A DNA stretch of 64,000 nt from an uncultured Mucilaginibacter sp. (GCF_913773635.1 NZ_CAJYGQ010000013.1:124001-188000), one strand, 5' to 3'. Counted from the stretch's first letter, positions 36,035 through 46,500 are shown. Notes: generated by a model not told the origin, from the sequence alone. Translations and numbers: made by a program.

Positions 36035-36556
36035 ATGAAAACATTTGTACTGGCCCTACTGACTTGCCTAAATAGCTATGCACTTTTTGCACAAAGTAAT
36101 ACCGACTCGGCAGTGTATGAGCTTCAGCGTAAAAAAATCAACGGCATGCTGGACGAGCGTAGCCGGAAGTTTGGCCAATATGATGAAAGTCTGAGCAAAC
36201 ACACAGGCATTTTTGGTCTGCAAACCAAAAAAGATATCCGCAGAAGTAACGAGATACTGATGGATATTACCGAAACCGACAATCAGATTTTTAAGCAAAT
36301 AAAAGTACTGCTTGACTACCGCATGTTTGAACAGAAGCAGGTAGAAACAAAAAAGAATGAGATTGAAAATACCAACCTTAACTACATGCGCACCATTAAC
36401 CGCCTGCGCCAACAAAATACAAAGCTTATGCACGAGGCCGATGCGCGAGAAAAGAGCATTGGTAAAGAACGCAATAAGTATATAATTGCCATTGCCGTTC
36501 TCATTATAACGTCAATTTTACTTGCGTTTTCCCGTAAACGCAGAGTTAAACCGTAA
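36035..36556 (+). CDS. Predicted exported coiled-coil protein with C-terminal TM anchor
   Basis: The 173-residue protein has a signal peptide (ALLTCLNSYALFAQ), then a predicted coiled coil (about 25-140, heptad-like KKNEIENTNLN...INRLRQQNTKL). A hydrophobic helix (IIAIAVLIITSILLAF) and basic tail SRKRRVKP follow. It lies 12 bp after the SAM-hydrolase gene and 40 bp before an ABC exporter, so all three may be one unit. Function unknown. Confidence 0.65.
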   Translation: MKTFVLALLTCLNSYALFAQSNTDSAVYELQRKKINGMLDERSRKFGQYDESLSKHTGIFGLQTKKDIRRSNEILMDITETDNQIFKQIKVLLDYRMFEQKQVETKKNEIENTNLNYMRTINRLRQQNTKLMHEADAREKSIGKERNKYIIAIAVLIITSILLAFSRKRRVKP

Positions 36557-36596
36557 ATTTACAGATTAATCAAAGTTTATCAGAGGATAACCGTAT

Positions 36597-38426
36597 ATGG
36601 CACGAGCACGACTGAATAGTGGGAACGCAGCAGAAAAAGAATTACCTAAAGCAAAACTAAATAAGCAAACCCTTAAAAGTGTTAGCAAGCTTTTAACTTA
36701 TATCAAACCATACCGTGGCAAGTTCATTGCCGGGTTGTTTTTCCTGTTTTTGTCTAGCCTTGTAGCGTTGGTATTTCCTGCCATATTAGGAGCGCTTATT
36801 GATGCTGCGCAGGGTAATTACAAGTACAAATTTATGCCTCGCAGCATAAACGCCATTGCTATTGGTGGTTTCATTCTATTATTTGCCCAGGCATGTGTAT
36901 CGTTTTTCAGAGTGGTTTGGTTTGTGCAGGTGGCCGAGCGTTCACTGGCTGATATACGCCGCGATACTTACTTTAAGCTGGTTACCCTACCAATGAACTT
37001 TTTTGCCAACCGCCGTGTTGGGGAATTAAACAGCCGCATATCGGCAGACTTATCTCAAATACAAGATACTCTTACCACAACCTTTGCCGAAATTATACGC
37101 CAGTTGGTACTTTTAGCGGGGGGAGTAATCTTACTGGTTGTGGTATCAATTAAACTTACGCTGGCGGTGTTGGCTATATTACCATTCCTTGTGGCGTTTG
37201 CTGTAGTATTTGGCAAATTTATAAGAAACCTATCTCGCCAGGCGCAGGATAAATTAGCCGAATCAAACACCATTGTTGAAGAAACCTTGCAAGGCATTGC
37301 CAACGTAAAGGCATTTGTAAATGAGGCATTTGAGGCAGGCCGTTATGATAAAAACCTGCGCGAGGTGGTTGGCATTGCTGTTAAAGGCGCCAAGTTCCGT
37401 GGCATTTTTGCATCATTTATTGTTTTTTGCATGTTTGGTACGTTTGTAGGTGTTATTTGGTATGGCTCGGTGCTGGTAAGCAACGGCGAAATGCACACCG
37501 GCGATTTAACAACCTTCATCATGTATTCAATTTTCGTTGGTGCAGCCATGGGTAGTTTTCCTGATTTATATGCCAACGTGCAAAAAGCAGTAGGTGCAAG
37601 TGAACGGGTACTCGAAATTTTAAGTGAAGAAGGCGAGAACATATCCATCCGCGAAAGCGAAAACGTTATAAAGCAACATATTCAAGGAAATCTTTCCTTT
37701 CAAAACATCAACTTTCATTACCCTTCGCGCCCCGAAATTGAGGTATTAAAAGATTTGAGCATTGATGCACAGGCCGGGCAAAAGGTAGCTATTGTTGGGC
37801 CAAGCGGTTCGGGTAAGTCAACTATGGCTTCGCTTATTTTACAGTTTTATCATCCACAAAACGGTACAATGTTGTTTGATGGTAAACCAGCCGCAGAATA
37901 TGCGCTCACAGATATCCGCAACCAGGTAGCTATCGTACCTCAGGATGTATTGTTATTTGGCGGCACCATCCGCGAAAACATTGCTTACGGCAAACGCTCA
38001 GCCACCAATGAAGAAATAATGCAAGCCGCAAAACGCGCCAATGCACATCAGTTTATTGAAGGTTTTCCTGAAGGTTATGATACTGTTGTAGGCGAGCGCG
38101 GCGTTAAACTGTCAGGCGGTCAGCGCCAGCGTATTGCTATTGCACGGGCCTTACTCAAAAATCCGTCAATACTTATTTTGGATGAGGCTACATCGTCGCT
38201 TGATTCAGAATCAGAGCGACTGGTGCAGGAAGCCTTGGAGGAATTAATGAAAGGCCGTACATCAATCATTATTGCCCACCGACTGTCAACTATACGCGAA
38301 GCTGACAAGATTGTAGTGCTTGAAAAAGGCCGCATTATTGAAACCGGTACACACGAAGAACTGATAACCCGCGAGGAAGGCTTATACCGCTACCTGAGCC
38401 AGTTACAGTTTGATACAAGTGCATAG
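36597..38426 (+). CDS. ABC exporter, fused permease-ATPase
   Basis: The 609-residue half transporter has six TM helices (about 40-330) and a C-terminal nucleotide-binding domain: Walker A GPSGSGKST, Q-loop, signature LSGGQRQRIAIARALL, Walker B ILILDEATSSLD, H-loop AHRLSTI. It probably works as a homodimer in lipid, drug or peptide export (MsbA-like). The substrate cannot be specified. Confidence 0.93.
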   Translation: MARARLNSGNAAEKELPKAKLNKQTLKSVSKLLTYIKPYRGKFIAGLFFLFLSSLVALVFPAILGALIDAAQGNYKYKFMPRSINAIAIGGFILLFAQACVSFFRVVWFVQVAERSLADIRRDTYFKLVTLPMNFFANRRVGELNSRISADLSQIQDTLTTTFAEIIRQLVLLAGGVILLVVVSIKLTLAVLAILPFLVAFAVVFGKFIRNLSRQAQDKLAESNTIVEETLQGIANVKAFVNEAFEAGRYDKNLREVVGIAVKGAKFRGIFASFIVFCMFGTFVGVIWYGSVLVSNGEMHTGDLTTFIMYSIFVGAAMGSFPDLYANVQKAVGASERVLEILSEEGENISIRESENVIKQHIQGNLSFQNINFHYPSRPEIEVLKDLSIDAQAGQKVAIVGPSGSGKSTMASLILQFYHPQNGTMLFDGKPAAEYALTDIRNQVAIVPQDVLLFGGTIRENIAYGKRSATNEEIMQAAKRANAHQFIEGFPEGYDTVVGERGVKLSGGQRQRIAIARALLKNPSILILDEATSSLDSESERLVQEALEELMKGRTSIIIAHRLSTIREADKIVVLEKGRIIETGTHEELITREEGLYRYLSQLQFDTSA

Positions 38427-38540
38427 CACTTGTAGTTCATGGTTAATAGTCGATAGTTCATGTTAAAAGAGTAGCATCTTGCTTTTCTTTTCTGCTATGA
38501 ACTATGAACCATAAACTATGATCCACCTAAAAAACTAATA
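38427..38540. repeat. GGTTCATAG-type intergenic hairpin repeat
   Basis: TAGTTCATGGTTAATAG... at 38431 is complementary, with gaps, to CTATGAACTATGAACC near 38494-38515. The element fills most of the gap between the ABC exporter and the beta-CASP gene. Confidence 0.55.
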
Positions 38541-39935
38541 ATGAAATTAACCATACACGGGGCTGCCCGTCAGGTTACCGGCAGCATGCATTTGCTGGAG
38601 GTTAACCGATATAAGATATTAATTGACTGCGGACTTGATTATGAAAAAGACCGCAGCGTTCAATCAAACGAAAACTTTCCATTTAACCCGTCTGATATTG
38701 ATGTGGTTATACTTACCCATGCCCATATTGATCACTCTGGCAACCTGCCAACATTAGTGCGTATGGGTTTTGATGGTCAAATATTGTGCACCCCTCCTAC
38801 TGCCGAGTTAAGCGAATTATTGCTGATGGATTCGGTGAACGTTTTCTTGAATAAGCAACAAAAATCAGGCAGACACCGACGTGGCCGCAACCATGGCCCA
38901 CGCCCGCAACCGCTTTATTTGCAAAAGCATGTAATGGACACTACCGAGCGTTTTGTTACTATTGCCTTTAACAAACCGTTTCGTTTAAACGGCGACGTGG
39001 AACTTACGTTCATACCTGTTGGCCATTTGTTGGGTGCAGCTGCCGTGGTTTTAAAAGTAAACGATAACGGAGAGGAAAAAACAATTGCTTTTACGGGCGA
39101 TATCGGGCGTAAAAACTATCCGGTACTTGATGATCCGCAGCCATTACCAAAGGTTGACTATTTGGTGAGTGAATCAACCTATGGCGGTCGTTCGCACTCT
39201 AAGGGCGAAACTATTGAGCAGGTGTTGATAGATACCATTGAAAAGGCCTGTATTAAAGAATCGGGCCGGTTAATTATACCCGCATTTAGTATTGGACGTA
39301 CACAGGCTTTGGTTTACTCGCTCAATAAAATATTTAGCACGGGCAAATTACCGCCGGTAAAAGTGTTTGTTGATAGCCCGCTGGCATCAGCATCAACCAA
39401 CGTTTTCCGTAAGCATCACGCGCTCTTAAACGCCGAAGCACAAGACTTTTACCGTACCCAGGGTGATGAATTTGAATTTGATAATCTTCATTACATTGAA
39501 AACCTGAAAGAGAGCCAGCAAATATCCAATTACTTTGAGCCGTGTATCATCATATCATCGGCAGGTATGCTGGAGGGTGGCCGTATACAAGATCATCTGT
39601 ATAACAATATACAAAACTACTATTGTACCATACTATTTATTGGGTATTGTGCAAAAGGCACTTTAGGTTACCGGTTATTGCGCGGCGACCCTGTTGTACA
39701 TATTAAAGACCGTGATTTGGCGGTGTATGCCACTATTAAAAAAACCGACCTGTTCAGTGCGCACGGCGACCATGATGATTTAGTTGGAACTGTAAGGCAA
39801 CAAGCACCTCAAAATCTTAAAAAGGTATTTTTAGTACATGGCGAGGCCGATAGCATGGTGGCCATGGCTAATGATTTACAACAAGACGGATATGAGGTAG
39901 TTATACCCGAGAAGGATTTACCTTATGATTTGTAA
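38541..39935 (+). CDS. Beta-CASP metallo-beta-lactamase (RNA-nuclease type)
   Basis: The 464-residue protein starts MKLTIHGAARQVTGSMHLLE and carries the zinc motif HAHIDH, further ligands (GHLLGAA, FTGDIGR, SAHGDHDDL) and beta-CASP motifs between, closing with VFLVHGE. It resembles the YSH1/CPSF-73-like bacterial nucleases that cleave or trim RNA. The catalytic set is complete. It stands alone behind an intergenic repeat. Confidence 0.92.
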   Translation: MKLTIHGAARQVTGSMHLLEVNRYKILIDCGLDYEKDRSVQSNENFPFNPSDIDVVILTHAHIDHSGNLPTLVRMGFDGQILCTPPTAELSELLLMDSVNVFLNKQQKSGRHRRGRNHGPRPQPLYLQKHVMDTTERFVTIAFNKPFRLNGDVELTFIPVGHLLGAAAVVLKVNDNGEEKTIAFTGDIGRKNYPVLDDPQPLPKVDYLVSESTYGGRSHSKGETIEQVLIDTIEKACIKESGRLIIPAFSIGRTQALVYSLNKIFSTGKLPPVKVFVDSPLASASTNVFRKHHALLNAEAQDFYRTQGDEFEFDNLHYIENLKESQQISNYFEPCIIISSAGMLEGGRIQDHLYNNIQNYYCTILFIGYCAKGTLGYRLLRGDPVVHIKDRDLAVYATIKKTDLFSAHGDHDDLVGTVRQQAPQNLKKVFLVHGEADSMVAMANDLQQDGYEVVIPEKDLPYDL

Positions 39936-39996
39936 AGTGCTTAATTTTAAGCATATTTGATAAAAAATCCGGAGCTTGTATCATCCACTTAAACCA

Positions 39997-40689
39997 ATGC
40001 CTGTAAACAATTTAAAAGGCTTTTTTTATAAAGCCTTAGTTGCCGTGTGTCTTTTATCATCATGTGACAAAGACGCCGATCCTGAAGTTATTAAGGTATC
40101 TTCAACAACAATTGCCGGCGGAGGCACAGCTAATCCAGGAGGTGGCACGACAACCCCTGGAGGAGGTACAACCAATCCGGGAGGCGGAACCACCAACCCT
40201 GGAGGAGGTACTACCAATCCAGGAGGCGGAATCACTAACCCTGGCGGAGGTACTACAAACCCTGGAACAGTTAACGGTTCGGGCGATGGAGGGGTAGCAA
40301 TTGGAGGCGAAGGAACAATTGTTTTTAGTTTAAAAGGTAAAACTTACACTCTTACAAGTTCATCAAGTTATCTGGTAAACGGTATATCTGCTTCTACATT
40401 TGGTTTTTCGTTGACTACTATAGGCGGTACGGCAGCAAACGGCAAGGGCATACTATTTCTTTTGGGCTCAATGGCCGACGCCACAGGTATTACCGATGCT
40501 TTAAACGCGAGCATTGTGTTTGAAGATGGCACCTCGTACACCATTGGCGGAGAAGGAAAAATAAACTTCAATACTTTTAGCCTTAACCAAACCAAGCTTA
40601 CCTCAAAGGGCACTTTTGATGTAATTATGGTTAATGATGCCGATAAAAACGATAAAATAAAAGTTGGCGGCTCTTTCAATGTAAGGTAA
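39997..40689 (+). CDS. Lipoprotein with seven GGGTTNP repeats
   Basis: The 230-residue lipoprotein has a lipobox (LLSSC). An extended Gly/Thr/Asn/Pro array follows (nt 40117-40263): seven tandem units with consensus GGGTTNP, the second reading GGGTTTP and the sixth GGGITNP. A C-terminal domain of ~130 residues, rich in beta (IVFSLKGKTYTLTSSSSY..), may be displayed outside the outer membrane by the flexible array. The ATG at 39997 is chosen over the TTG at 39976. Function unknown. Confidence 0.75.
   Translation: MPVNNLKGFFYKALVAVCLLSSCDKDADPEVIKVSSTTIAGGGTANPGGGTTTPGGGTTNPGGGTTNPGGGTTNPGGGITNPGGGTTNPGTVNGSGDGGVAIGGEGTIVFSLKGKTYTLTSSSSYLVNGISASTFGFSLTTIGGTAANGKGILFLLGSMADATGITDALNASIVFEDGTSYTIGGEGKINFNTFSLNQTKLTSKGTFDVIMVNDADKNDKIKVGGSFNVR
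40117..40263 (+). repeat. 21-bp tandem coding repeat, seven copies
   Basis: The seven copies of a 21-bp unit encode GGG-T-T/A-N/T-P, with silent variation (GGAGGAGGT, GGAGGCGGA). The repeat number may vary by slippage between strains, always in steps that keep the frame. Confidence 0.9.
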
Positions 40690-40709
40690 CAGCCACTACA
40701 ATTTTATAA

Positions 40710-40750
40710 ACAAACAAGGCCCGTACTATTTAAGCACGGGCCTTGTTTGT
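40710..40750. terminator. Bidirectional terminator between the lipoprotein gene and serA
   Basis: ACAAACAAGGCCCGT (40710-40724) pairs with ACGGGCCTTGTTTGT (40736-40750) around an 11-nt loop, between two convergent genes. Confidence 0.85.
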
Positions 40751-40766
40751 TATAAGTACTTAGCCT

Positions 40767-41726
40767 TTACTGAGCCAGCGTTTTAAAATGATTGATAATC
40801 AGCGTAGCCAATTCAACACCTATGCGCTCCTGAGCTTCATTTGTTGAAGCGCCAATGTGCGGTGTTAAGGAAATTTTTGGATGAGTTAATAAATCAGTAC
40901 GGGGGGTAGGCTCATTATCAAATACATCTAATCCAGCAAATGATAATTTACCGGTGTTTAATGCTTCTAATAGTGCATTTTCATCAACGGTACCACCGCG
41001 TGAACAATTAACTAAACCAGCGCCTTTTTTCATTAATGCAAATTCACGTTCGCCAATTACAGGCTCTTCGCTAAAAGGCACGTGTAACGATATAAAATCG
41101 CTTTGAGCAATCACCTCATCTTTGTCAGCATATTTTACAGGTATGGTAACATTTACACCACCACCCAAAGTAATTTCCAGTTCTGTTACTGATGGGTAAA
41201 CATCAAAAGCCAGCACTTCCATGCCCAAACCATATGCAATTTTAGCAGTTTCGCGCCCTATACGGCCAAAACCCAATATGCCTATGGTCTTACCTCTTAG
41301 TTCAATGCCTTTTGCGTATGCCTTCTTTAAATCGTTAAATTTAGATGATCCATCAACAGGCATTTTGCGGTTTGCATCCTGTAAAAAGCGTACACCGGTA
41401 AATAAGTGTGCAAATACCAATTCAGCTACTGATGCCGAAGATGCAGCCGGCGTGTTGTGCACGGCAACACCACGCTCAAGTGCGTATTCTACATCAATAT
41501 TATCAACACCCACCCCGCCGCGGCCTATCAGCTTTAAGTTTGGGCAAGCATCAATCAACGCTTTGCGCACCTTGGTGGCACTGCGTACGGTTATAGCATC
41601 ATAGTTCTGTAATTTCTCAGGAAGTTCTTCCTGAGGTATGTGGTTGGTGTCAACAAAAAAACCGGCTTCTTCAAGCAACTGCTTGCCTACCGGGTCAATA
41701 CCATCGTTAGCTAGTAATTTTATCAT
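40767..41726 (-). CDS. serA: D-3-phosphoglycerate dehydrogenase (SerA-like)
   Basis: The 319-residue short-form D-2-hydroxyacid dehydrogenase has NAD-binding GFGRIGRETAKIAYGLG. The Arg in NCSRGGTVDE, Glu in NEP and His in PHIGAST make the catalytic set. The C-terminal ACT domain of long SerA proteins is absent, so feedback by serine is not expected through that domain. The assignment to serine synthesis rests on its position 115 bp behind serC. It oxidises 3-phosphoglycerate in the first committed step. Confidence 0.93.
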   Translation of the reverse strand: MIKLLANDGIDPVGKQLLEEAGFFVDTNHIPQEELPEKLQNYDAITVRSATKVRKALIDACPNLKLIGRGGVGVDNIDVEYALERGVAVHNTPAASSASVAELVFAHLFTGVRFLQDANRKMPVDGSSKFNDLKKAYAKGIELRGKTIGILGFGRIGRETAKIAYGLGMEVLAFDVYPSVTELEITLGGGVNVTIPVKYADKDEVIAQSDFISLHVPFSEEPVIGEREFALMKKGAGLVNCSRGGTVDENALLEALNTGKLSFAGLDVFDNEPTPRTDLLTHPKISLTPHIGASTNEAQERIGVELATLIINHFKTLAQ

Positions 41727-41841
41727 GATTTAGTGAATGGTAAATAGTTAAAAGTTGAATGGTAAATAGTTAAGTAGTTGATCATTGTTGGGCATATTTT
41801 AAACCTAATCAACCATTCAACTACTCACCCAATTACTAAAG
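41727..41841. repeat. Word-rich intergenic repeat between serC and serA
   Basis: GAATGGTAAATAGTTAA occurs twice in tandem (about 41749 and 41768). The downstream AATCAACCATTCAACTACTC is roughly its reverse complement, giving an imperfect hairpin. The layout matches the GGTTCATAG elements. Confidence 0.55.
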
Positions 41842-42912
41842 CTACGCTTTGTGCTTCTCAGCAAATTCCTGCATAGCATCAATAAGCACGTGTATGCTGG
41901 TAACCGGCAATGCATTATAAATAGAAGCACGGAAGCCGCCCACACTGCGGTGGCCTTTGATGCCAACAATACCTTTATCTTCAGCAAGTTTCAAAAACGG
42001 CTTCTCCAGTTCGGGGTTTTCCATTACAAAGCAAACGTTCATTTTTGAACGGTCTTCAACAGCAGCAACAGCCTTAAACAGCGGGTTACGGTCAATCTCT
42101 TTGTATAACTGTGCAGCTTTAGCATCGTTCTCTTTTTGCATGGCAGCTACACCACCCTTGGCCTTTAACCAGCGCAGGGTAAGCATTGATACATAAATAG
42201 CAAACACCGGAGGAGTATTGTACATTGAACCACCCTCTATTTGAGTTTGGTAATTGAACATTGCCGGAATTTTACGGTCAACTTTGCCAAGTATTTCGTC
42301 TTTAACAATTACCAGCGTTGTACCTGCAGGGCCCATGTTTTTTTGTGCTCCTGCGTAGATCAAACTGAAATCGGCAACGTTAAAGGTGCGGCTAAAAATA
42401 TCTGACGACATATCGGCCACCAATGGCACAGGCGATGGTTTGAACTCCTGCGTTTGTGTGCCATAAATGGTGTTATTTGAAGTGATGTGAAAGTAAGCTG
42501 CATCAGCCGGAACAGTATAATCTTTAGGTATGTAGGTAAAGTTGCTGTCTTTTGATGACGCCACAACTTCAACATTACCAAAAAACTTGGCTTCTTTCAA
42601 AGCTTTGTTAGCCCAAACACCTGTTTCAAGGTAAGCGGCCTTGCCACCTTCAGGCAACAGGTTATAAGGTATCATAGCAAACTGCTGGCTGGCACCACCT
42701 TGTAAAAACAGTACTGAGTATCCTTCGGGCACTTCCAGGAGTTCTTTAACCAGCTTTACAGCTTCGTCTAAAACGCCTTCAAACTCGGCCGAGCGATGCG
42801 AAATTTCAAGAATGGATAAACCAATTCCATTAAAATCAACTACGGCTTGTGAAGCCTGTTTCAAGACCTCGTGAGGAAGGATGCCTGGTCCGGCACCGAA
42901 ATTATGTTTCAT
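41842..42912 (-). CDS. serC: Phosphoserine aminotransferase
   Basis: The 356-residue PLP enzyme converts 3-phosphohydroxypyruvate and glutamate to phosphoserine. It starts [20 protein letters not shown]. It contains the PLP-lysine segment [16 protein letters not shown] and the substrate-binding [14 protein letters not shown] near the C-terminus. It precedes serA. No serB is present in the window. Confidence 0.97.
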   Translation of the reverse strand: MKHNFGAGPGILPHEVLKQASQAVVDFNGIGLSILEISHRSAEFEGVLDEAVKLVKELLEVPEGYSVLFLQGGASQQFAMIPYNLLPEGGKAAYLETGVWANKALKEAKFFGNVEVVASSKDSNFTYIPKDYTVPADAAYFHITSNNTIYGTQTQEFKPSPVPLVADMSSDIFSRTFNVADFSLIYAGAQKNMGPAGTTLVIVKDEILGKVDRKIPAMFNYQTQIEGGSMYNTPPVFAIYVSMLTLRWLKAKGGVAAMQKENDAKAAQLYKEIDRNPLFKAVAAVEDRSKMNVCFVMENPELEKPFLKLAEDKGIVGIKGHRSVGGFRASIYNALPVTSIHVLIDAMQEFAEKHKA

Positions 42913-43078
42913 AACTTTAATTTAGTTTACCAAAGGCTTTATCAAAACGCCTTTTTAGTTGCGCCCGAAGTTAAAAAATAAGCCTATTAAATTGGTAGTT
43001 TATTTATAAATTGTGAATAATGTGTTAGAACTGTTTAAAAGAGAGACAAAAATTATGACTTTGGCAATAATTTGCCTA

Positions 43079-43729
43079 CTATAAATTTACCAGCTCCTTG
43101 ATGGTAGCCAATTGATTATTTGATGAAAAAACGAAGTTACCGGCCACCAATACATTAGCACCTGCAGCAAGCAACTGTGGTGCATTTTGCACGTTTACCC
43201 CTCCGTCTACTTCGATTAATAAGCCTGGATTTTTGGAGGTAGCCATGGCTTTCAGCTGCTCAATTTTTTTATAGGTATTGTTAATGAATTTTTGCCCGCC
43301 AAATCCCGGGTTAACCGACATGATAAGCGCCAGATCAACATCTTCAATAATATCTTCTAAATGAGTAACCGGCGTATGCGGGTTAAGGGCTACGCCCGCT
43401 TTACAGCCTAACTCCTTAATAGCTTGAACTGTGCGGTGTAAGTGTGTTGTTGCTTCAACGTGAACGGTGATAACTGCAGCACCGACATCAGCAAAAGCTT
43501 TAAGGTAGCGGTCGGGGTCAACAATCATGAGGTGAACATCTAGCGGCTTTTTGGCATGTTTGTTCACTGCCTCTACTACAGGAAACCCAAAGGATATATT
43601 AGGAACGAATAATCCATCCATTATGTCAACGTGAATCCATTGTGCATCGCTCTCGTTAATCATCTCAATATCGCGCTGCAAATTGGCAAAATCAGCGGCT
43701 AAAATAGAAGGTGCAATCAAGTGCTTCAT
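43079..43729 (-). CDS. rpe: Ribulose-phosphate 3-epimerase
   Basis: The ~216-residue TIM barrel interconverts ribulose-5-P and xylulose-5-P. Visible signatures: APSILAADFANL, HVDIMDGLFVPNISFG, DVHLMIVDPD and VNPGFGGQKF, with the conserved acid/base Asps and His. I start at ATG 43729. An ATG six codons upstream (43747) overlaps a TATATTTG box and would give a non-family N-terminus. Confidence 0.95.
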   Translation of the reverse strand: MKHLIAPSILAADFANLQRDIEMINESDAQWIHVDIMDGLFVPNISFGFPVVEAVNKHAKKPLDVHLMIVDPDRYLKAFADVGAAVITVHVEATTHLHRTVQAIKELGCKAGVALNPHTPVTHLEDIIEDVDLALIMSVNPGFGGQKFINNTYKKIEQLKAMATSKNPGLLIEVDGGVNVQNAPQLLAAGANVLVAGNFVFSSNNQLATIKELVNL

Positions 43730-43734
43730 GCCGC

Positions 43735-43742
43735 CAAATATA
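43735..43742 (-). promoter_or_regulatory. -7 box of rpe
   Basis: TATATTTG on the minus strand ends 5 nt before the ATG at 43729, predicting a leaderless transcript. The -33 is not clear. Confidence 0.5.
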
Positions 43743-43908
43743 GGCATATCAATAAAAGTACGATGAGAAATTGTAAATGAAGTGGTTGTTAACCAACCTA
43801 GTTATTGCAGCAGGCAGATGATTGTTTTAAGCTCAACGGCTATGCTAACACTGAAATTTTTTTTGGAAATTAAGCGGAGGGGAAATTAAAAAAAAGGCAA
43901 TGGCAGCC

Positions 43909-44184
43909 TTAGTCGCAATTTTGCAACAGGTCGTAATATTTACGCATCAGCTCGGTGTCGTAGTTCACCAAAGATTGGTAAGCCTCAGAAACAAGCTCAT
44001 TAAGTATTGATGCTCCTAACTGGCCGGCGCCGTTAGGTATTTCATCATAGTATTTTATCAGATCTTTAACCCTTATAATTTCGTACAGTAGTGCTTGTAT
44101 CAAATCGGTTTGCTCAACCGGCCTGGTGCCATGTATACTGTTGCTCAAAAAATCTAAAGGATCATCACTTGTGGCAGATGTCAT
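43909..44184 (-). CDS. Small acidic protein of unknown function
   Basis: The 91-residue, Asp/Glu/Leu-rich, mostly helical cytosolic protein (LIQALLYEIIRVKDLIKYYD) has no signal, membrane segment or known motif. It is on the same strand as pnp, about 170 bp downstream, and a hairpin separates them. It has an ATG start and reasonable codon use. Its identity is unknown. Confidence 0.55.
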   Translation of the reverse strand: MTSATSDDPLDFLSNSIHGTRPVEQTDLIQALLYEIIRVKDLIKYYDEIPNGAGQLGASILNELVSEAYQSLVNYDTELMRKYYDLLQNCD

Positions 44185-44290
44185 TTTTATATAAACGATC
44201 GGACTTTAGACGGTTCCAGCAATTTAGTTTACTTCATATAGTCCAATAGCTAAAGTATTAAGGGGAATTACAAATAAACAAAAAAGGCAA

Positions 44291-44334
44291 TAAAAAAACC
44301 ACACTTCTTTGACAAAATCTCAGATAGTGTGGTT
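44291..44334 (-). terminator. Terminator of pnp
   Basis: AACCACACT (44298-44306) pairs with AGTGTGGTT (44326-44334). On the minus strand the stem is followed by a run of seven T (44291-44297). Confidence 0.7.
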
Positions 44335-44355
44335 AAAATATGTTATAGCAAATAC

Positions 44356-46500
44356 TTATTCGCTTTTAGGAGCACTTTCGGGCTTTGGCGGTCTTGGAAT
44401 TAAGGCTTTGCGTGATAGTTTCAGTTTGCCTTGCTTATCAACATCAAGCAATTTAACCTTAACAATTTCACCTACCTCAAACACACCGTCCATAGTTTCC
44501 AAGCGCTTGTGGTCAATTTCTGATATATGTAACAGACCATCTTTACCCGGCATAATTTCAACAAATGCACCAAATGGCATAATTGAACGTACTTTACCTT
44601 CGTAAACTTCGCCTACCTCAGGTTTAGCAGCAATAGCACGTATGCGGTTTACGGCTGCATCAATAGCGGTTTTGTTATCAGCAAACACTTGCACTATACC
44701 AACATTGTTAACCTCTTCAATGTTAATGTTAGCACCGGTTTCGCGTTGCATTTCCTGAATGATTTTACCACCGGGACCGATAACTGCACCAATAAATTCT
44801 TTGTCAATTTTAAGAGTAACAATACGCGGAGCAAATTCTTTGTAGTCTTCACGAGGGGCCGCAATGGTTTTAGCCATTTCGCCAAGTATATGCAAACGAC
44901 CGTCTTTAGCCTGATCTAACGCGTTAGATAAAACCTCGTATGATAAGCCATTGATTTTTAAGTCCATTTGGCAGGCAACAATACCATTTTTGGTACCAGT
45001 TACCTTGAAGTCCATATCACCTAAGTGATCTTCATCACCAAGGATGTCAGAAAGAATAGCATATTTAGTACCAGTCTCATTGGTAATTAAGCCCATAGCA
45101 ATACCTGATACCGGTTCTTTAATTTTAACACCAGCATCCATCAGCGCTAATGTACCGGCACAAACCGTAGCCATTGATGATGAACCGTTAGATTCAAGGA
45201 TATCAGAAACCACACGGATAGTGTACGGGTTTTCATCATCTGGTGGCAACACTTGTTTTAATGAACGCATTGCCAGGTTACCATGACCAATTTCGCGGCG
45301 GCCGGCACCACGGTTAGGACGAACTTCGCCGGTTGAAAAACCAGGGAAATTATAGTGTAACAGGAATTTGTTATAACCATTGATGAACGCACCATCAATC
45401 ATTTGCTCATCGTCTTTACCACCAAGTGTAACGCTGGTTAATGATTGAGTTTCGCCACGGGTAAATACTGCGCTACCATGTGCGGTTGGTAAGTAGCTTA
45501 CCTCACTCCAAATAGGACGTATTTGCGTAGTGGTACGGCCATCTAAACGTTTACCTTCGTCTAATACAAGGTTACGAATGGCATCATACTCAACGTCATG
45601 ATAATATTTTTTTGCTAACGACTTAGTTACATCATCAATTTCACCTAAGGTTGCTATATAAGTATCGCGTACTTCTTTGAATTTAGCACCACGCTCCTCT
45701 TTAGCCGAAGCTGAAGAAGCAATAGCGTAAACCTGATCATAAGTAGCAGCATAGATAGCTTTTTTAAGCTCTTCATTACTGTGCTCATGGCTATAGGTAC
45801 GTTTTTCAGTTTTGCCAACTTCAATAGTCAATTCGCGCTGAGCTAAACACTGAATTTTGATAGCGTTGTGAGCAAATTTAATAGCCTCAACCAATTCAGC
45901 TTCCTGAATTTCTTTGGCTTCGCCCTCAACCATGTTAATATCATGCTCAGAACCGGCTACAATGAACTCTAAAGATGCGTTAGCTAATTGGCTTAAGGTT
46001 GGGTTAATAACCAACTGACCGTCAATTTTAGCAACACGAACTTCAGAAATTGGTCCGTTGAAAGGAATATCAGAAACAGACAACGCTGCTGATGCAGCTA
46101 AACCAGCCAATGCATCCGGCATAATATCTTTATCGGCTGATATTAAGGAAATCATTACTTGTGTATCAGCATGATAATCCTCTGGGAATAATGGGCGTAA
46201 AGCGCGGTCAACCAAACGAGAGATTAAAACCTCATAGTCTGATAAACGTGCCTCACGGCGTAAAAAACCTCCCGGAATGCGGCCTGTGGCAGCATATTTT
46301 TCCTGGTAATCTACTGATAATGGTAAAAAATCAATACCTTCTTTAGCTTCTTTTGAAGAAACTACTGTAGCTAATAACATGGTATTACCCATTTTAACTA
46401 CTACCGAGCCATCGGCTTGTTTGGCCAGTTTACCGGTTTCAATCTCAATGGTGCGGCCATCACCTAAATCAATAACCTTTTTAATTACGTTGTAACTCAT
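44356..46500 (-). CDS. pnp: Polyribonucleotide nucleotidyltransferase
   Basis: The 714-residue trimeric exoribonuclease degrades RNA phosphorolytically. It has two RNase PH domains (about 1-225 and 320-550, with [20 protein letters not shown] and [17 protein letters not shown]), a KH domain ([17 protein letters not shown]) and an S1 domain ([18 protein letters not shown]). The length and domain order are standard. rpsO lies 123 bp upstream on the same strand, as in many bacteria, but a terminator sits between them. Confidence 0.98.
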   Translation of the reverse strand: MSYNVIKKVIDLGDGRTIEIETGKLAKQADGSVVVKMGNTMLLATVVSSKEAKEGIDFLPLSVDYQEKYAATGRIPGGFLRREARLSDYEVLISRLVDRALRPLFPEDYHADTQVMISLISADKDIMPDALAGLAASAALSVSDIPFNGPISEVRVAKIDGQLVINPTLSQLANASLEFIVAGSEHDINMVEGEAKEIQEAELVEAIKFAHNAIKIQCLAQRELTIEVGKTEKRTYSHEHSNEELKKAIYAATYDQVYAIASSASAKEERGAKFKEVRDTYIATLGEIDDVTKSLAKKYYHDVEYDAIRNLVLDEGKRLDGRTTTQIRPIWSEVSYLPTAHGSAVFTRGETQSLTSVTLGGKDDEQMIDGAFINGYNKFLLHYNFPGFSTGEVRPNRGAGRREIGHGNLAMRSLKQVLPPDDENPYTIRVVSDILESNGSSSMATVCAGTLALMDAGVKIKEPVSGIAMGLITNETGTKYAILSDILGDEDHLGDMDFKVTGTKNGIVACQMDLKINGLSYEVLSNALDQAKDGRLHILGEMAKTIAAPREDYKEFAPRIVTLKIDKEFIGAVIGPGGKIIQEMQRETGANINIEEVNNVGIVQVFADNKTAIDAAVNRIRAIAAKPEVGEVYEGKVRSIMPFGAFVEIMPGKDGLLHISEIDHKRLETMDGVFEVGEIVKVKLLDVDKQGKLKLSRKALIPRPPKPESAPKSE

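Noticed and set aside
40117..40263. Possible CRISPR array (regular 21-bp units)
   Set aside because: Units are contiguous with no spacers and encode GGGTTNP in frame inside a lipoprotein; no cas genes are present.
42913..43078. Riboswitch upstream of serC
   Set aside because: The 166-bp leader shows no recognisable glycine, SAM or other riboswitch core; only AT-rich sequence.
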